Assembly: GCF_001552215.1 (NCBI RefSeq)
Contig: NZ_BCQT01000002.1
Coordinates: forward strand, 124,001 to 188,000
Direction of reading: 5' to 3'
Length of the DNA stretch: 64,000 nt
DNA from: Actinomadura macra NBRC 14102
Lineage (GTDB): Bacteria; Actinomycetota; Actinomycetes; Streptosporangiales; Streptosporangiaceae
The notes under the pieces were generated by a model. That model saw only the letters and a program-made list of their open reading frames with translations. It was not told where the DNA came from and did not search any database. Shown one piece after another: positions 17,832 to 26,197 of the stretch. The position numbers and the translations under genes are program-made. Within the stretch, counting starts at the first letter, position 1, and every line of letters begins with the position of its first letter.

Positions 17832-18004
17832 ATGATCTTCGCTGGCGCAAGGCATCGCATAGTGCCTCGAACGGAGGAGAGTGCGTCGAACTAGCGTCGA
17901 CTCCCGGGGCCGTCGCCATCCGCGACAGCAAGAACCCCCATGGCCCCAAGCTCGCCATCGCACGCCATGAGTTCGCCGCACTGTTGACTGCTCTCAAGCG
18001 CTGA
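17822..18004 (+). CDS. DUF397 (BldB-like) small protein
   Basis: 60 aa. Core motifs LRWRKASHSASNGGECVELAS and VAIRDSKNPHGPKLAI match DUF397. The gene begins within the end of the WhiJ-type gene. In streptomycetes such proteins are partners of the adjacent XRE/DUF5753 regulator, so its role here depends on whether the upstream gene is functional. Confidence 0.88.
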   Translation: MDLNDLRWRKASHSASNGGECVELASTPGAVAIRDSKNPHGPKLAIARHEFAALLTALKR

Positions 18005-18076
18005 CACCCCCAGAAACGCCAAGCCCTCACCCTCCACAGCGCAACTTGAGTGTTGATCGAGTTAGGACAGGTAACG

Positions 18077-18259
18077 ATGGACGCGAACGCCATCACCTGG
18101 CGAAAGGCCGCCCGCAGCACCTCAACCGGAGGAGAGTGTGTGGAGTTGGCGGTTCTTCCCCAGGGCATCGGTATTCGCGATTCCCAGGACCCGGACGGGC
18201 CAAAGCTGATCGTCCAACGCAAAGCCTTCGGAGCCCTCGTCGCGGAACTGAAGCGCTAA
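18077..18259 (+). CDS. DUF397 (BldB-like) small protein, second copy
   Basis: 60 aa from ATG 18077 with AGGACAGG upstream; a start at 18050 is also open. ITWRKAARSTSTGGECVELAV and GIRDSQDPDGPKLIV are the DUF397 motifs. About half its residues match the copy at 17822, indicating local duplication. Confidence 0.87.
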   Translation: MDANAITWRKAARSTSTGGECVELAVLPQGIGIRDSQDPDGPKLIVQRKAFGALVAELKR

Positions 18260-18285
18260 CCCCCTGCAAACAGCCGCAAGCCCTC

Positions 18286-18461
18286 GCCCCTGAACAGGTA
18301 CTAGCCTTCATCCGAAGGGTGCGGTCAGAACGATGGAGCTGAACTTGTCCACCTAGCCCAAGAGCAGTCACCGCAGTGGGACTGGTGGCGTCGAACTCGC
18401 TTCGGTCACCGGCCAAGTTGTCGTCCGGGACGTTGATCAGGCAAATCGACACGGTCTCTAG
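18286..18461 (+). pseudogene. Remnant of a further XRE-tail/DUF397 pair
   Basis: 18286-18342 encodes VLAFIRRVRSERW, matching the last residues of the DUF5753 gene (SADLIRRTVKERW), and overlaps an ATG at 18333 in the same way as the pair upstream. From that ATG the frame reads MELNLST, then TAG at 18354-18356 where the conserved Trp (WRKSS) should be, and continues PKSSHRSGTGGVELASVTG and VVVRDVDQ to 18461. A TGG-to-TAG change therefore killed this DUF397 copy. Confidence 0.8.
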
Positions 18462-19198
18462 GACCAGGTGAGCGCCCCGAGGCCGTAGTGTTTGTTGAAG
18501 TCCGGTGACGGGTCTTGTTCGAACTGAATCTCCTTGCCGTACGGCGGGTCATCGTACCGCACTTGCGTCATGGGGCGGGAACGTGACGACACGGCGAGCA
18601 AGCAGGTCTTCCATTCGGCGCCCTTGCGATCGAACTCGTCGGGATCGGGTGGGTGCCCTTCTCGGCAGCCCGGCAGCCGCTTCTCGCCGGACACGATGAT
18701 GGCGGGACCGAAGTCGCCGAACTCGCCGTTGAAGCGCGGCGTGCCCGGCGAGAAGGCGTTGCCGCTCTCGTTGGTGATAGTGATCTTGGCGTAGTACGCG
18801 GTGTTGCGCTTCAGTACCGCCCTGCTGTCGTCGTCGAAGTTGCCCTGGACCTTCGAACCCGGGGTCGTCCGTATGCGCTGCACGACGATGCCCAGTACGC
18901 CCTCGGTGTAGGTCTTCAGCAGGGGGAAATAGTCACGGACGGGCACGATCGCCTTTTCGCCGAACCGCAGTCGCTCCCCAGGCCGGGTCATCTCATCGGT
19001 CAGCCGGAGCGGTTCGGTCGGAATCGCGGTCGTCCCGAATGTCGGCGCCGACGTGGCGGACGATGGGGCCGGTGACGCGGTCGTGGCGGGACCCGCCGAG
19101 GGTGTGGCGGCCTCACCCCCGGAACAGCCCGCCAGCGTCAGCCAGGAGACCACGACGATGGCACGGCTGCGCATACGAGAAGTATCTCTGAATCTCAC
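18458..19198 (-). CDS. Secreted lipoprotein of unknown function
   Basis: 246 aa from GTG 19198 (AGGAG eight nt upstream). Residues 1-25 form a lipoprotein signal: basic MRFRDTSRMRSR, hydrophobic AIVVVSWL, lipobox LAGC. A Ser/Thr/Pro/Ala linker follows (about 26-60), then a beta-rich domain with YYAKITITNESGNAF, typical of extracellular immunoglobulin-like folds that contact cell-wall or partner proteins. Two later Cys residues (GC, KTC) may form a disulphide. No family is recognised. It lies inside the decayed DUF397 region. Confidence 0.8.
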   Translation of the reverse strand: MRFRDTSRMRSRAIVVVSWLTLAGCSGGEAATPSAGPATTASPAPSSATSAPTFGTTAIPTEPLRLTDEMTRPGERLRFGEKAIVPVRDYFPLLKTYTEGVLGIVVQRIRTTPGSKVQGNFDDDSRAVLKRNTAYYAKITITNESGNAFSPGTPRFNGEFGDFGPAIIVSGEKRLPGCREGHPPDPDEFDRKGAEWKTCLLAVSSRSRPMTQVRYDDPPYGKEIQFEQDPSPDFNKHYGLGALTWS

Positions 19199-19225
19199 CG
19201 GGACAACTCCTGAATTGGATGCCGC

Positions 19226-19333
19226 CTAGCTCCAGTCACTGGTGGCAAATGCGTCGAACTCGCGTCGGTCACCAGCCACGTTCGCAGCAACCCCTCGTCC
19301 ACCGCACTTAACTACCCGGCCACCCTGAGCTGA
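19226..19333 (+). pseudogene. Fourth DUF397 fragment
   Basis: The frame from 19241 reads GGKCVELASVT, the DUF397 core, followed by unrelated sequence to a stop at 19331. Just upstream, CCTAGC...AGTCAC matches the TAG-bearing copy at 18350-18370 after a short deletion, so this fragment derives from the same dead copy. Confidence 0.7.
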
Positions 19334-19342
19334 GGGGGCGAT

Positions 19343-19640
19343 CTACGACATGGCCGTACCTTGCAGGCTCTCCAACCCGGTTGCAACCAGCAAAGGCGTG
19401 AACTCGGTGACGCTGTGAGCAGCGACGTTGTTGAGGACATAGGGTCGGTGGCAAGGATGTGGTTGAGCTCCTCGACGGACATGTCAGAAGCGATATACAC
19501 ACCGCCGACCAGGGGACCTGGCGCCCGGCCACAAGAAACCGCCGCGTGGAAATAAGGTCCTTCAGCCAATCTCCATGAGCTGGCCGCCAGGGGGCGACCT
19601 CGTCCAGCGGCGCTGTGTAGGTCACCGAAACAATGAACAT
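19343..19640 (-). pseudogene. YciI-family gene with two 1-nt deletions
   Basis: From ATG 19640 the frame reads MFIVSVTYTAPLDEV, WRPAHGDWLKD and FLVAGRQVP, the YCII N-terminal half. A deletion at the C run near 19517 moves the frame to LVGGVYIASDMSVEELNHIL and ATDPMS; a second near 19435 moves it to NNVAAHSVTEFTPLL, the conserved C-terminal strand, ending at TAG 19343. All parts of the ~95-residue family are present but in three frames. Confidence 0.85.
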
Positions 19641-19965
19641 GTCCGAATCATGGCAGGTGGAGGCCACGATCCACCAAGGCAGGCTCTCCGTCCATCTCTC
19701 GCCGCGCGTCCCTCGGCTTCTCCAGCCGGTGATCAGGGAGTTGCCGTTCGCGCAACGCGGAGAGCCGTTCGGTCGGAGTGCTGTGACCGCCCTGGGCACT
19801 CCGCCTCACCTGGCTGAATGGGGTTGAAGGCAGGCTCTGCCGGAATTGCCCCGCGCTCGTTCTGAGGTTTGCGAACACACCTGAGAGTCACGACCTCGTC
19901 CCGTACAGTGCTCATGTTTGCGGATTGTAAGTGACATGTAACTCTTAGATCATGCGGGGGGACGT
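19641..19965. other. 325-nt intergenic region before the kinase gene
   Basis: No gene seen. The last 60 nt are A+T-richer (GATTGTAAGTGACATG, CTTAGATCATG) and probably hold the kinase promoter, but no -35/-10 pair with normal spacing can be picked with confidence. Confidence 0.4.
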
Positions 19966-21792
19966 GTGGAATCTGGCCAAGTGCTCGCCGGTCGCTACCG
20001 ATTGGAACAGCGGGTCGGCGCGGGCGGCGGCGGGACGGTCTGGCGGGCGGTCGATGAGGCATTGGGCCGGGTCGTCGCGATCAAACGTGCGCTCCCCGTC
20101 GACGGCAAGAGCGACCCCGAGCGGATCCGGCATCTGCGCCGCGAGGCCAAGATCTTGGCGCGTCTGAACCATCCCCACGTCATCACGCTGTACGACGTGG
20201 TCGAGGAGGACGGCGAGTGGTGGCTGGTCATGGAGTACGTGGCCGCGCGCAGCCTGGCCGACCGTGGCGTTCTCTCCCCCGAGCGGGCGGCTCGGCTCGG
20301 CGCCGACGTCGCGGCGGCGCTGGAGGCGGTGCACGGCGCCGGTATCGTCCATGGCGACGTCAAGCCCGGCAACGTGCTCGTCACGGTGGACGGCCGGGCC
20401 AAGCTCGGTGATTTCGGCATCTCACGGTTCATGCACGGCGAGGTGACGTTCACCGACACCGGTGTTCTGATCGCAGGTACCCCGGCGTACATTGCGCCCG
20501 AGGTGGCCAGAGGAGCGAAGCCCACATCGGCCTCTGATGTCTTCTCCCTTGGTGCCACGTTGTTCGCTGCGGTTGAGGGCGGATCCCCGTACGGTCCGGC
20601 GGGCAACCTGTTCGGAATGCTCAGGCAAGCCGCCGAATGCCGCGTTGCCAAGTCCGAACGGGGCGGCGAACTGGCGCCGGTGATGTCGGCGCTGATGCGG
20701 CGTGAACCGCGCCTGCGTCCCGACGCCGCAGCAACCCGTCAACTGCTTGACGCCGCTTCGAGCCCGTCCTCGAAGCGGCGGCGCGTCCGTTCTCTGCCGA
20801 TCCGGTCGGCGCGCCGATGGCCCTCTACGCGCCCGGCCGCCGTTGTCGCGTGTGTCATCGCGGTCACACTGGCGGCCGGGGCTTGGATAGTCATCGATCC
20901 GTCATCTGGGCCAGCGGCTACACCGCGAACGACCAGGAAGGTTACGTCGTCGATCCTCGGTGATCCGCACACGGCCGACCCCTGTGCCCTCCAGGACCAG
21001 ACTCAGCTCGCCCGGTTCGGTTCCACCAATCTGGACCCCGCCTACGGCGGCTTCGCACGGTGCGATGTTCTGGTGTATCCACGGGACGGCGGCGAGGTGG
21101 ACGTCAAAGCGGAGCTCATTAGTCGCGATCCCCCCATGAAGACGCCTGGGCGGATCGATGATGTGGGCGGAATCAAGGTCTGGCATGAGCCGGGCGCGGA
21201 CGACCAGTGCCATCGGATACTGCTGCTCGGCGACAGCGGGTATGTGGACATCGGCGCAGAGTTCAACGCAAAGGGCTCGGTCGACCTCTGCGCGATCGCC
21301 GAGACCGGTGTCAGGAGTGCGGTCGCGGTGCTCTCGCGCGGTCCCCTCCCGCGGCGGACCACACGTCCCGTGAGCGCGTCACTGTTCTGGTCGGACGCCT
21401 GCGCGTTGCTGGACGCCGAAGGTCTCTCCCGGTTCCCCGGCGTGGACGCACTGCATCCCATTGCCCGCTTCGGCAACTGGGAATGCGACTGGAAGAGCAC
21501 GACCAGCCATGACCGGCTCCTTGTCCTCCCCGATCAATACGTTCAACCGAGTGCGGAGGACGGCCGTCCGACAAGGCTCGGCGGGCATGATGCCTTCGTT
21601 CAGCCGAACGGATACGGGCCTGGCTCGTGCCTCGTGCGGGTGGTGCATCGCCGTTACACCGTGAGCAAGAGCGAGAAGACAGAGCTGCTGCTCATCGTGA
21701 TCCTGGGGATACCCGGGGGGAACGCCGATCAACGATGCCGCGTGGCCAGCGACATCGCCGAGGCCGCCGCCGCCAAGCTACCCCGCATCTGA
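19966..21792 (+). CDS. Membrane Ser/Thr protein kinase with duplicated extracellular DUF3558-like module
   Basis: 608 aa; GTG with GGGGGGA upstream. Kinase domain 10-265: Gly loop GAGGGG, K40, catalytic HGDVKPGN (D131; His-Gly-Asp in place of His-Arg-Asp), DFG 149-151, APE in YIAPEVARG. A basic juxtamembrane stretch leads to one TM helix (about 279-300). The outside part contains two related units, each opening DPCALQD or DACALLD and carrying a later Cys (ARCDV, WECDW), reminiscent of DUF3558 sensor-like lipoproteins. The HGD form usually means a non-RD kinase that does not need activation-loop phosphorylation. Likely a cell-envelope sensor kinase. Confidence 0.9.
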   Translation: MESGQVLAGRYRLEQRVGAGGGGTVWRAVDEALGRVVAIKRALPVDGKSDPERIRHLRREAKILARLNHPHVITLYDVVEEDGEWWLVMEYVAARSLADRGVLSPERAARLGADVAAALEAVHGAGIVHGDVKPGNVLVTVDGRAKLGDFGISRFMHGEVTFTDTGVLIAGTPAYIAPEVARGAKPTSASDVFSLGATLFAAVEGGSPYGPAGNLFGMLRQAAECRVAKSERGGELAPVMSALMRREPRLRPDAAATRQLLDAASSPSSKRRRVRSLPIRSARRWPSTRPAAVVACVIAVTLAAGAWIVIDPSSGPAATPRTTRKVTSSILGDPHTADPCALQDQTQLARFGSTNLDPAYGGFARCDVLVYPRDGGEVDVKAELISRDPPMKTPGRIDDVGGIKVWHEPGADDQCHRILLLGDSGYVDIGAEFNAKGSVDLCAIAETGVRSAVAVLSRGPLPRRTTRPVSASLFWSDACALLDAEGLSRFPGVDALHPIARFGNWECDWKSTTSHDRLLVLPDQYVQPSAEDGRPTRLGGHDAFVQPNGYGPGSCLVRVVHRRYTVSKSEKTELLLIVILGIPGGNADQRCRVASDIAEAAAAKLPRI

Positions 21793-21824
21793 ACGATGAC
21801 GTGGCCGCCATCTGGTGGGCCTGT

Positions 21825-22739
21825 TCACATGAGGAGTTTCGCGAGCTGGGCCATCTCGGTGGATGGGTCGACCACCGGCTGGATGAGGAGTTCGTCGACG
21901 CCGGCCTGTTCCAGGGTGGCGATGCGGGTGAGGAGGTCGTCCCGGGTGCCGACCAGGGCCAGGGCGTTCATCAGCGACGGCAGGATGAGGTCCCGGTCCT
22001 GCGGTGGGATGCGTCCGAGGTAGTTGGAATAGAGCTTGGTGTGCCGGTCGGGTGCGGCGGCGGTGGTGCCGCGCCGGCCGAGGAGCCGCTGCACGGCCTC
22101 GCGTTCCTCGGAGCCGAGTCGCTCGACGAAGGCGTTCGCGTCGGCGGCGGTGTCGGCGGCGAAGGCCAGCAGCGACAGGACGGCGTGGCCGGTCGCGTCC
22201 CGGACCGCGTCGCCGTGGGGATCCTCGTCGGCGTCGAGCACGTACAGGGGGGCGGTCAGGTAGGAGTCCGGACGGGTGTCGAGTGCTCCGGCGGCGCCGC
22301 GGCGGGCGTCGTGTAGCGCTTGCCAGCCGGCGGGGTCCAGGAGGCCGTAGGAGATCAGGCCGGTGCCGCGGCGGCCGGCGACGGCGGCCGCCTTGGGCCC
22401 GAGCAGCGCGGCCACGACGAACTCGATCGGGTCGGTGGTGTTCACGTGCGCCCCGGTGTTCCCGGTGCCGACCCCGCAGATGATCCGGCCCGGTGCCAGG
22501 GCGTTCAGGCTGGCCAGCCCGCTCGCGGCGGCCGGGGCCGAGCGCAGCGCCGGTGAGGTCACGCCGATGCCGAGCTTGATGCGCCTGGTCGCCTTCGCGC
22601 ACAGGGCTAAGGTGACGAACGGATCGCCGTGAAGCATCGGGGTGTCGTTGACCCAGAAACTGTGCAGACCCAGGCCCTCCGCTTGGACAGCGAGGTCTTC
22701 CACACCAGGTTGAGCGGCGACCACGATTCCTGCACGCAT
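21825..22739 (-). CDS. LLM-class flavin-dependent oxidoreductase, shortened
   Basis: 304 aa from ATG 22739 with GGAGG upstream. Conserved LLM features: an N-terminal MRAGIVVAAQPG strand, FWVNDTPMLHGDPFVTLALCA, IKLGIGVTSPALRSAP and EFVVAALLGPKAAAVAG. Between GVGTGNTG and HVNTTDPIEF family members normally have about 45-50 further residues (the insertion around helix 4 with the RxLLxGE segment); here the two join directly, so an internal deletion has occurred. Fold integrity and activity are therefore doubtful. Divergent from the hydrolase at 22988. Confidence 0.8.
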   Translation of the reverse strand: MRAGIVVAAQPGVEDLAVQAEGLGLHSFWVNDTPMLHGDPFVTLALCAKATRRIKLGIGVTSPALRSAPAAASGLASLNALAPGRIICGVGTGNTGAHVNTTDPIEFVVAALLGPKAAAVAGRRGTGLISYGLLDPAGWQALHDARRGAAGALDTRPDSYLTAPLYVLDADEDPHGDAVRDATGHAVLSLLAFAADTAADANAFVERLGSEEREAVQRLLGRRGTTAAAPDRHTKLYSNYLGRIPPQDRDLILPSLMNALALVGTRDDLLTRIATLEQAGVDELLIQPVVDPSTEMAQLAKLLM

Positions 22740-22987
22740 CACGACCTCCAAGGCGTGGGAGCTGTCATGGCTCAGACTCTCCCGTCGGTCGGCCCCTGTC
22801 ACTCAGGTTCGAAGAGACGCGGATCCAGCGCCAGTACGCGAACAGGTCGGGACGTGCCGGCGAGCTCGGCGAGCGAGCGGGCACGACTGCTCATGGAAGG
22901 CGGAGCGGACGCCTCCGGCATTTCTCTGCGAGTGGTCGAGCTGCGGACGGGGCCGCCGGGATGACCGGGTTGCCGCACACTGGAAAC

Positions 22988-23533
22988 ATGACGATCTTGT
23001 TCGTGGATGGGTGGCTGGGCCCGGATCCTGGGGATTGGCAGGAGTTGTGGGCGCGGCGGCTACCGGGATCCGTCCGGGTGGACCAAGATGACTGGCGGCT
23101 CGCCGAGCGTGACCGGTGGGTCGCTCGGCTGGACGAGGCCATCGCGCGCTGTGTCGAACCGCCCGTGCTCGTCGCACACAGTCTTGGTTGCCTGACCGTG
23201 GCGCACTGGGTCGCCGACCGTCCCCCACGGCCGGTGCGCGCCGCGTTGCTGGTCACGCCAGCGGACGTGGAACACAACGTCACCGCGGAGATCGTGGGAT
23301 TCGATCCGATTCCCCGCACGGCCTTCCCCTTCGCGTCCGTCGTGGTCGCCAGCCAGAACGACCATTGGATGACGCTTGGGCGCGCGCTTTCGTTCGCGGA
23401 CGCTTGGGGTGCGCGTCTCGTCGATGCGGGCGAGGTCGGACATCTGACCGTCGGCGGAGGGTACGGCCCTTGGCCCGAAGGTGAACGGCTTCTGAGTGAC
23501 CTGCTCGGTCACGATGCTTTGGGAGCCGCTTAG
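22988..23533 (+). CDS. RBBP9/YdeN-type serine hydrolase
   Basis: 181 aa. A compact alpha/beta hydrolase: ILFVDGWLGPDPGDWQELW at the start, nucleophile in AHSLGC (Ser at about residue 60), acid in ASQNDHW and His in GEVGHL, the spacing typical of the RBBP9/YdeN group (DUF1234-like). Binding site upstream is weak (GGAAA). Substrate unknown; soluble and cytoplasmic by sequence. Confidence 0.83.
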   Translation: MTILFVDGWLGPDPGDWQELWARRLPGSVRVDQDDWRLAERDRWVARLDEAIARCVEPPVLVAHSLGCLTVAHWVADRPPRPVRAALLVTPADVEHNVTAEIVGFDPIPRTAFPFASVVVASQNDHWMTLGRALSFADAWGARLVDAGEVGHLTVGGGYGPWPEGERLLSDLLGHDALGAA

Positions 23534-23627
23534 CCTGTGCCGGGCGCGTGCCCTCGCGCCTTTGTCGTTGACCGGCGTCACGCCTTTCCTGGCTGGGGCC
23601 AGAGGAGATCGTGACGAGGAGACCGCC

Positions 23628-24902
23628 CTATCGGCGCCCGGCGAGCTTGGCGAGTGAGGTGACGTTCAGCAGCAGGTTGGGGGAGCCGCTGCCCGGGTTG
23701 GAGATGACACCGGACTGTGCCGCCTTGACCACTGCGTTCCGTGACTCCAGTGGTGTCGCCGTCGGGTGGCGCTCCAGGTAGAGGGCGAGTGCCCCTGCCG
23801 CGTGCGGTGTCGCCATCGATGTCCCGCCCAGGACCACCGAGCCGGTGTCGGACTCGTTGTCGGCCGAGATGATGTCACCTCCTGGCGCGAACAGGTCGAG
23901 GCAACGCCCGTAATTGGAGAAGAAGGACACCCAGTCGCCTTCGTCCGTCGATCCGAGCGTGACGGCCTCCGACACATCGCTGGGCGCGTCGCAGCCGTTC
24001 CGCGAATCATTTCCGGCAGCTATCGAGAACTGGATGCCCGCGCGGATGGCCGCCCTGGTGGCCTCGCGGAATGCCTGCGGCTCGGGGTTCGGAGGGTCGG
24101 AGCCGATGCTCATGTTCCCGATGGACGGCCCCTTGGCGTTCTTCGCAACCCATTCCAGACCCTGGATGGCGTACCGGTCGGGGGAGTACCCGTCGCAGTC
24201 CAGAACCCGTACCGCGACGATCTTGACGTCCTTGGCGACGCCGTACTCCTTGCCGCCGACGGTACCCGCCACGTGCGTGCCGTGGCCGTGACAGTCCTGC
24301 GCGGTGGTGTCCTTGTCGACGAAGTCGTAACCGTCGACCGCCCTGCCCTCGAACGTCTTGTGGCTGATGCGGACTCCGGTGTCCAGGACGTAGACGGTGA
24401 CGCCGGTACCGCCGCCCGGATAGGTGTACGAGCGGTCCTGCTTACCGTCAACGCGGTCTATGCCCCAGGAAGGGGGGTTCGACTGCGTGCCGCCCCCGGC
24501 CCGGTCGCCGTCGGCCGTACGGACCATCACGGACTTCTGGACGTAGCGCACCGCCGGGTCCGCGGCCAGCCGTCGGGCCTGCTCGGCGCTCATGTCGGCG
24601 CCGAAGCCGCGCAGCACTGCACTGAAGACGGCCTGGACGGAGCCGCCGTAGCGGTTCACCAGGTTCTTCGCCTGGGCGGCCACCGGGGCCTCCGCGCCGT
24701 GGGCGAGGGACGTCGTGCCTTTCAGGGCCACGATGTACTGGCCGTCGACCGTGCCGGGCGCCTCCGCGTTGATCACGGTTCCTTCGGCGGCGCTCACCGG
24801 ACCGCTGAAGCCGCCGACGCACAACAGCACGGCGACCGCGGTCACGGCCGGGCGCCAGGCCCTCCACCGTCTTCGGTCCTTGTGGATCGTTCTCATCCTC
24901 AT
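23628..24902 (-). CDS. Secreted subtilisin-like protease (S8, proteinase K group)
   Basis: 424 aa; ATG 24902 or 24896 (GGAGG 3 or 9 nt upstream). Signal peptide about 1-38 (VTAVAVLLCVGGFSGPVSA), inhibitor I9 prodomain about 54-128 (QYIVALKG...RYVQKS), and a catalytic domain with D174 (VLDTGVR), H207 (HGHGTHVAG), oxyanion N (AAGND) and S362 (GTSMATP). The C-terminus ends soon after the catalytic domain, with no P-domain. Extracellular nutrient-scavenging protease. The region upstream contains an inverted repeat at 24991-25027. Confidence 0.93.
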   Translation of the reverse strand: MRMRTIHKDRRRWRAWRPAVTAVAVLLCVGGFSGPVSAAEGTVINAEAPGTVDGQYIVALKGTTSLAHGAEAPVAAQAKNLVNRYGGSVQAVFSAVLRGFGADMSAEQARRLAADPAVRYVQKSVMVRTADGDRAGGGTQSNPPSWGIDRVDGKQDRSYTYPGGGTGVTVYVLDTGVRISHKTFEGRAVDGYDFVDKDTTAQDCHGHGTHVAGTVGGKEYGVAKDVKIVAVRVLDCDGYSPDRYAIQGLEWVAKNAKGPSIGNMSIGSDPPNPEPQAFREATRAAIRAGIQFSIAAGNDSRNGCDAPSDVSEAVTLGSTDEGDWVSFFSNYGRCLDLFAPGGDIISADNESDTGSVVLGGTSMATPHAAGALALYLERHPTATPLESRNAVVKAAQSGVISNPGSGSPNLLLNVTSLAKLAGRR

Positions 24903-24990
24903 TCGCCTCCATCTTTCGTGGCGCGGACGGCCGTGGGTCGGACCGCCGGGGCATCACGATAAGGTTCCGGCCAAGGCGGAACAATCCGGC

Positions 24991-25027
24991 AAAACTGCCT
25001 AAAAGGTGCGTTCCGTCCGGCAGTTTT
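24991..25027. repeat. Inverted repeat with U tract, terminator-like
   Basis: AAAACTGCC (24991-24999) and GGCAGTTTT (25019-25027), perfect 9-nt arms, 19-nt loop, followed on the plus strand by TTCC. Lies about 90 nt upstream of the protease start, so it could be a terminator for the small minus-strand frame or part of the protease control region. Confidence 0.5.
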
Positions 25028-25214
25028 TCCACGCTTCCCGCCTTCGGGACACCGCCGGCCGGAGGACGGATTCGCCGGTGAGGTGGCGGGTCATCAGCTT
25101 GATCATCATGGCGCGGCACAGTACCTCGGCACGGGCTGGCAGAGTTTCGTATATGACCTCCACCGTGGTCTGGGCAATACGACGTCGGGTCAAGGACATC
25201 GCTGGTTCACATCG

Positions 25215-25250
25215 GGCTCGTGTTCCCGTCGCGCGGCGGGAACACGAGCC
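25215..25250. repeat. 14-bp perfect hairpin
   Basis: GGCTCGTGTTCCCG (25215-25228) pairs with 25237-25250 around an 8-nt loop; with one bulged G the stem extends by five more pairs (CATCG/CGATG). No T tract. It lies 140 nt past the end of the 25390 gene and could end its transcript, or be the scar of a lost element. Confidence 0.55.
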
Positions 25251-25389
25251 GATGCGACCTCAGGGCGGGTGTCGACCCAATCCACGTCAGAGGCCACCCT
25301 TTTGCTCCGGATTGTGCGCTTCTCGCCATAAGACCGATCCGGCAAGGCGGAGAAGCAGATCCCCCGGTACCGCAGAAACTCTCTCAGGC

Positions 25390-26022
25390 TCAGTAGATCC
25401 CCAGAGCGGTCACGATCTTCTCAGCGTCGGGCACTTCCGGTTGGTAGCGTTGCGGGAAGCCAGAGCGCTGGACCGCCTGGCACACCTCGCCGATCGGCCG
25501 GTTCTTCCAGGCACCGCCGGGGAACATCCGCAGCATCGCGTCGATGAAGAGGTCCGTCGACCTTTCCACGTCGAGCCGGTCCTCGCGCGGGCCCCAGATG
25601 TCGGTCTGCTGGAAGACGCCGACGCTGCTTCCGGTCCCGCCGTCCAAGTTCTGGACGTGACTCTCCACGATCGCCGTAGTGATCGCGATGACGGCGGCGC
25701 GCCTTTCGAGCCGCCAGAGATCTTTGATCGTCCGGACGACCATCCGGGCGCATGACACCTGGTAGGGCGTGATGCGGGTGCCCATCGCGCCGCCGGGACG
25801 CAGCGTCCCGTCCAGTCGGTGGGCGATCTGCTGGTCCCCGGTGTTCAGACCACCGGGGTCACAGTCCTTGATCGGCGGGGCCGCCGCGGTGGCCGGGAGG
25901 GCTTGACCGGACGTGACGGCGCGCGCTGCGGCGGCGTGAACGGAGGGTCCAGCGGCCAGGCAGCCGCTCACCAATGCGGCGACCGCCATCGTCCTGGATG
26001 CGCGAGTGATTCGACATTGCAT
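25390..26022 (-). CDS. Secreted lysozyme/transglycosylase-like protein
   Basis: 210 aa from ATG 26022 (GGGAGG upstream). A signal peptide (about 1-33, ASRTMAVAALVSGCLAAGPSVHAA) precedes a Pro/Ala linker and a domain with AVIAITTAIVESHVQNL (catalytic-type Glu), SSVGVFQQ and VQRSGFPQRY. This pattern (E-S-x-L/V...G-x-F-Q-Q...AQAVQxSGFP) is seen in the peptidoglycan-cleaving proteins associated with actinobacterial conjugation and NlpC/M23 fusions. Two Cys (DCDPG, VSCAR) may pair. Probably remodels cell wall. Confidence 0.75.
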   Translation of the reverse strand: MQCRITRASRTMAVAALVSGCLAAGPSVHAAAARAVTSGQALPATAAAPPIKDCDPGGLNTGDQQIAHRLDGTLRPGGAMGTRITPYQVSCARMVVRTIKDLWRLERRAAVIAITTAIVESHVQNLDGGTGSSVGVFQQTDIWGPREDRLDVERSTDLFIDAMLRMFPGGAWKNRPIGEVCQAVQRSGFPQRYQPEVPDAEKIVTALGIY

Positions 26023-26197
26023 GTCCCATGCCTCCCGGTGGCTGTTGTGGATGGCGAAGCAACGACCGGATAAAAGGGGACAAGAACGGCGACTTGGCGA
26101 TCCTTCGCGTCCGTTCCTTCGGACCACCGTATCCCCCGATCCGTCGTCCACTTCACGCTACGGCGCCCCGGATGCAGGTCGGTACCCCTAAAAGCGG

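Larger units (their letters stand above)
24903..25389. other. 487-nt intergenic region with two hairpins and a doubtful small ORF
   Basis: A 66-codon minus-strand frame (25199-24999) starts MSLTRRRIAQTTVEVIYETL and could be a small gene or a decayed fragment; it has no clear family. Two strong inverted repeats flank or overlap it (24991-25027 and 25215-25250). Otherwise nothing is recognised. Confidence 0.4.

Noticed and set aside
24999..25199. 66-codon minus-strand frame starting MSLTRRRIAQ
   Set aside because: An ATG is present but no convincing binding site or known family; kept only as a remark in the intergenic entry.
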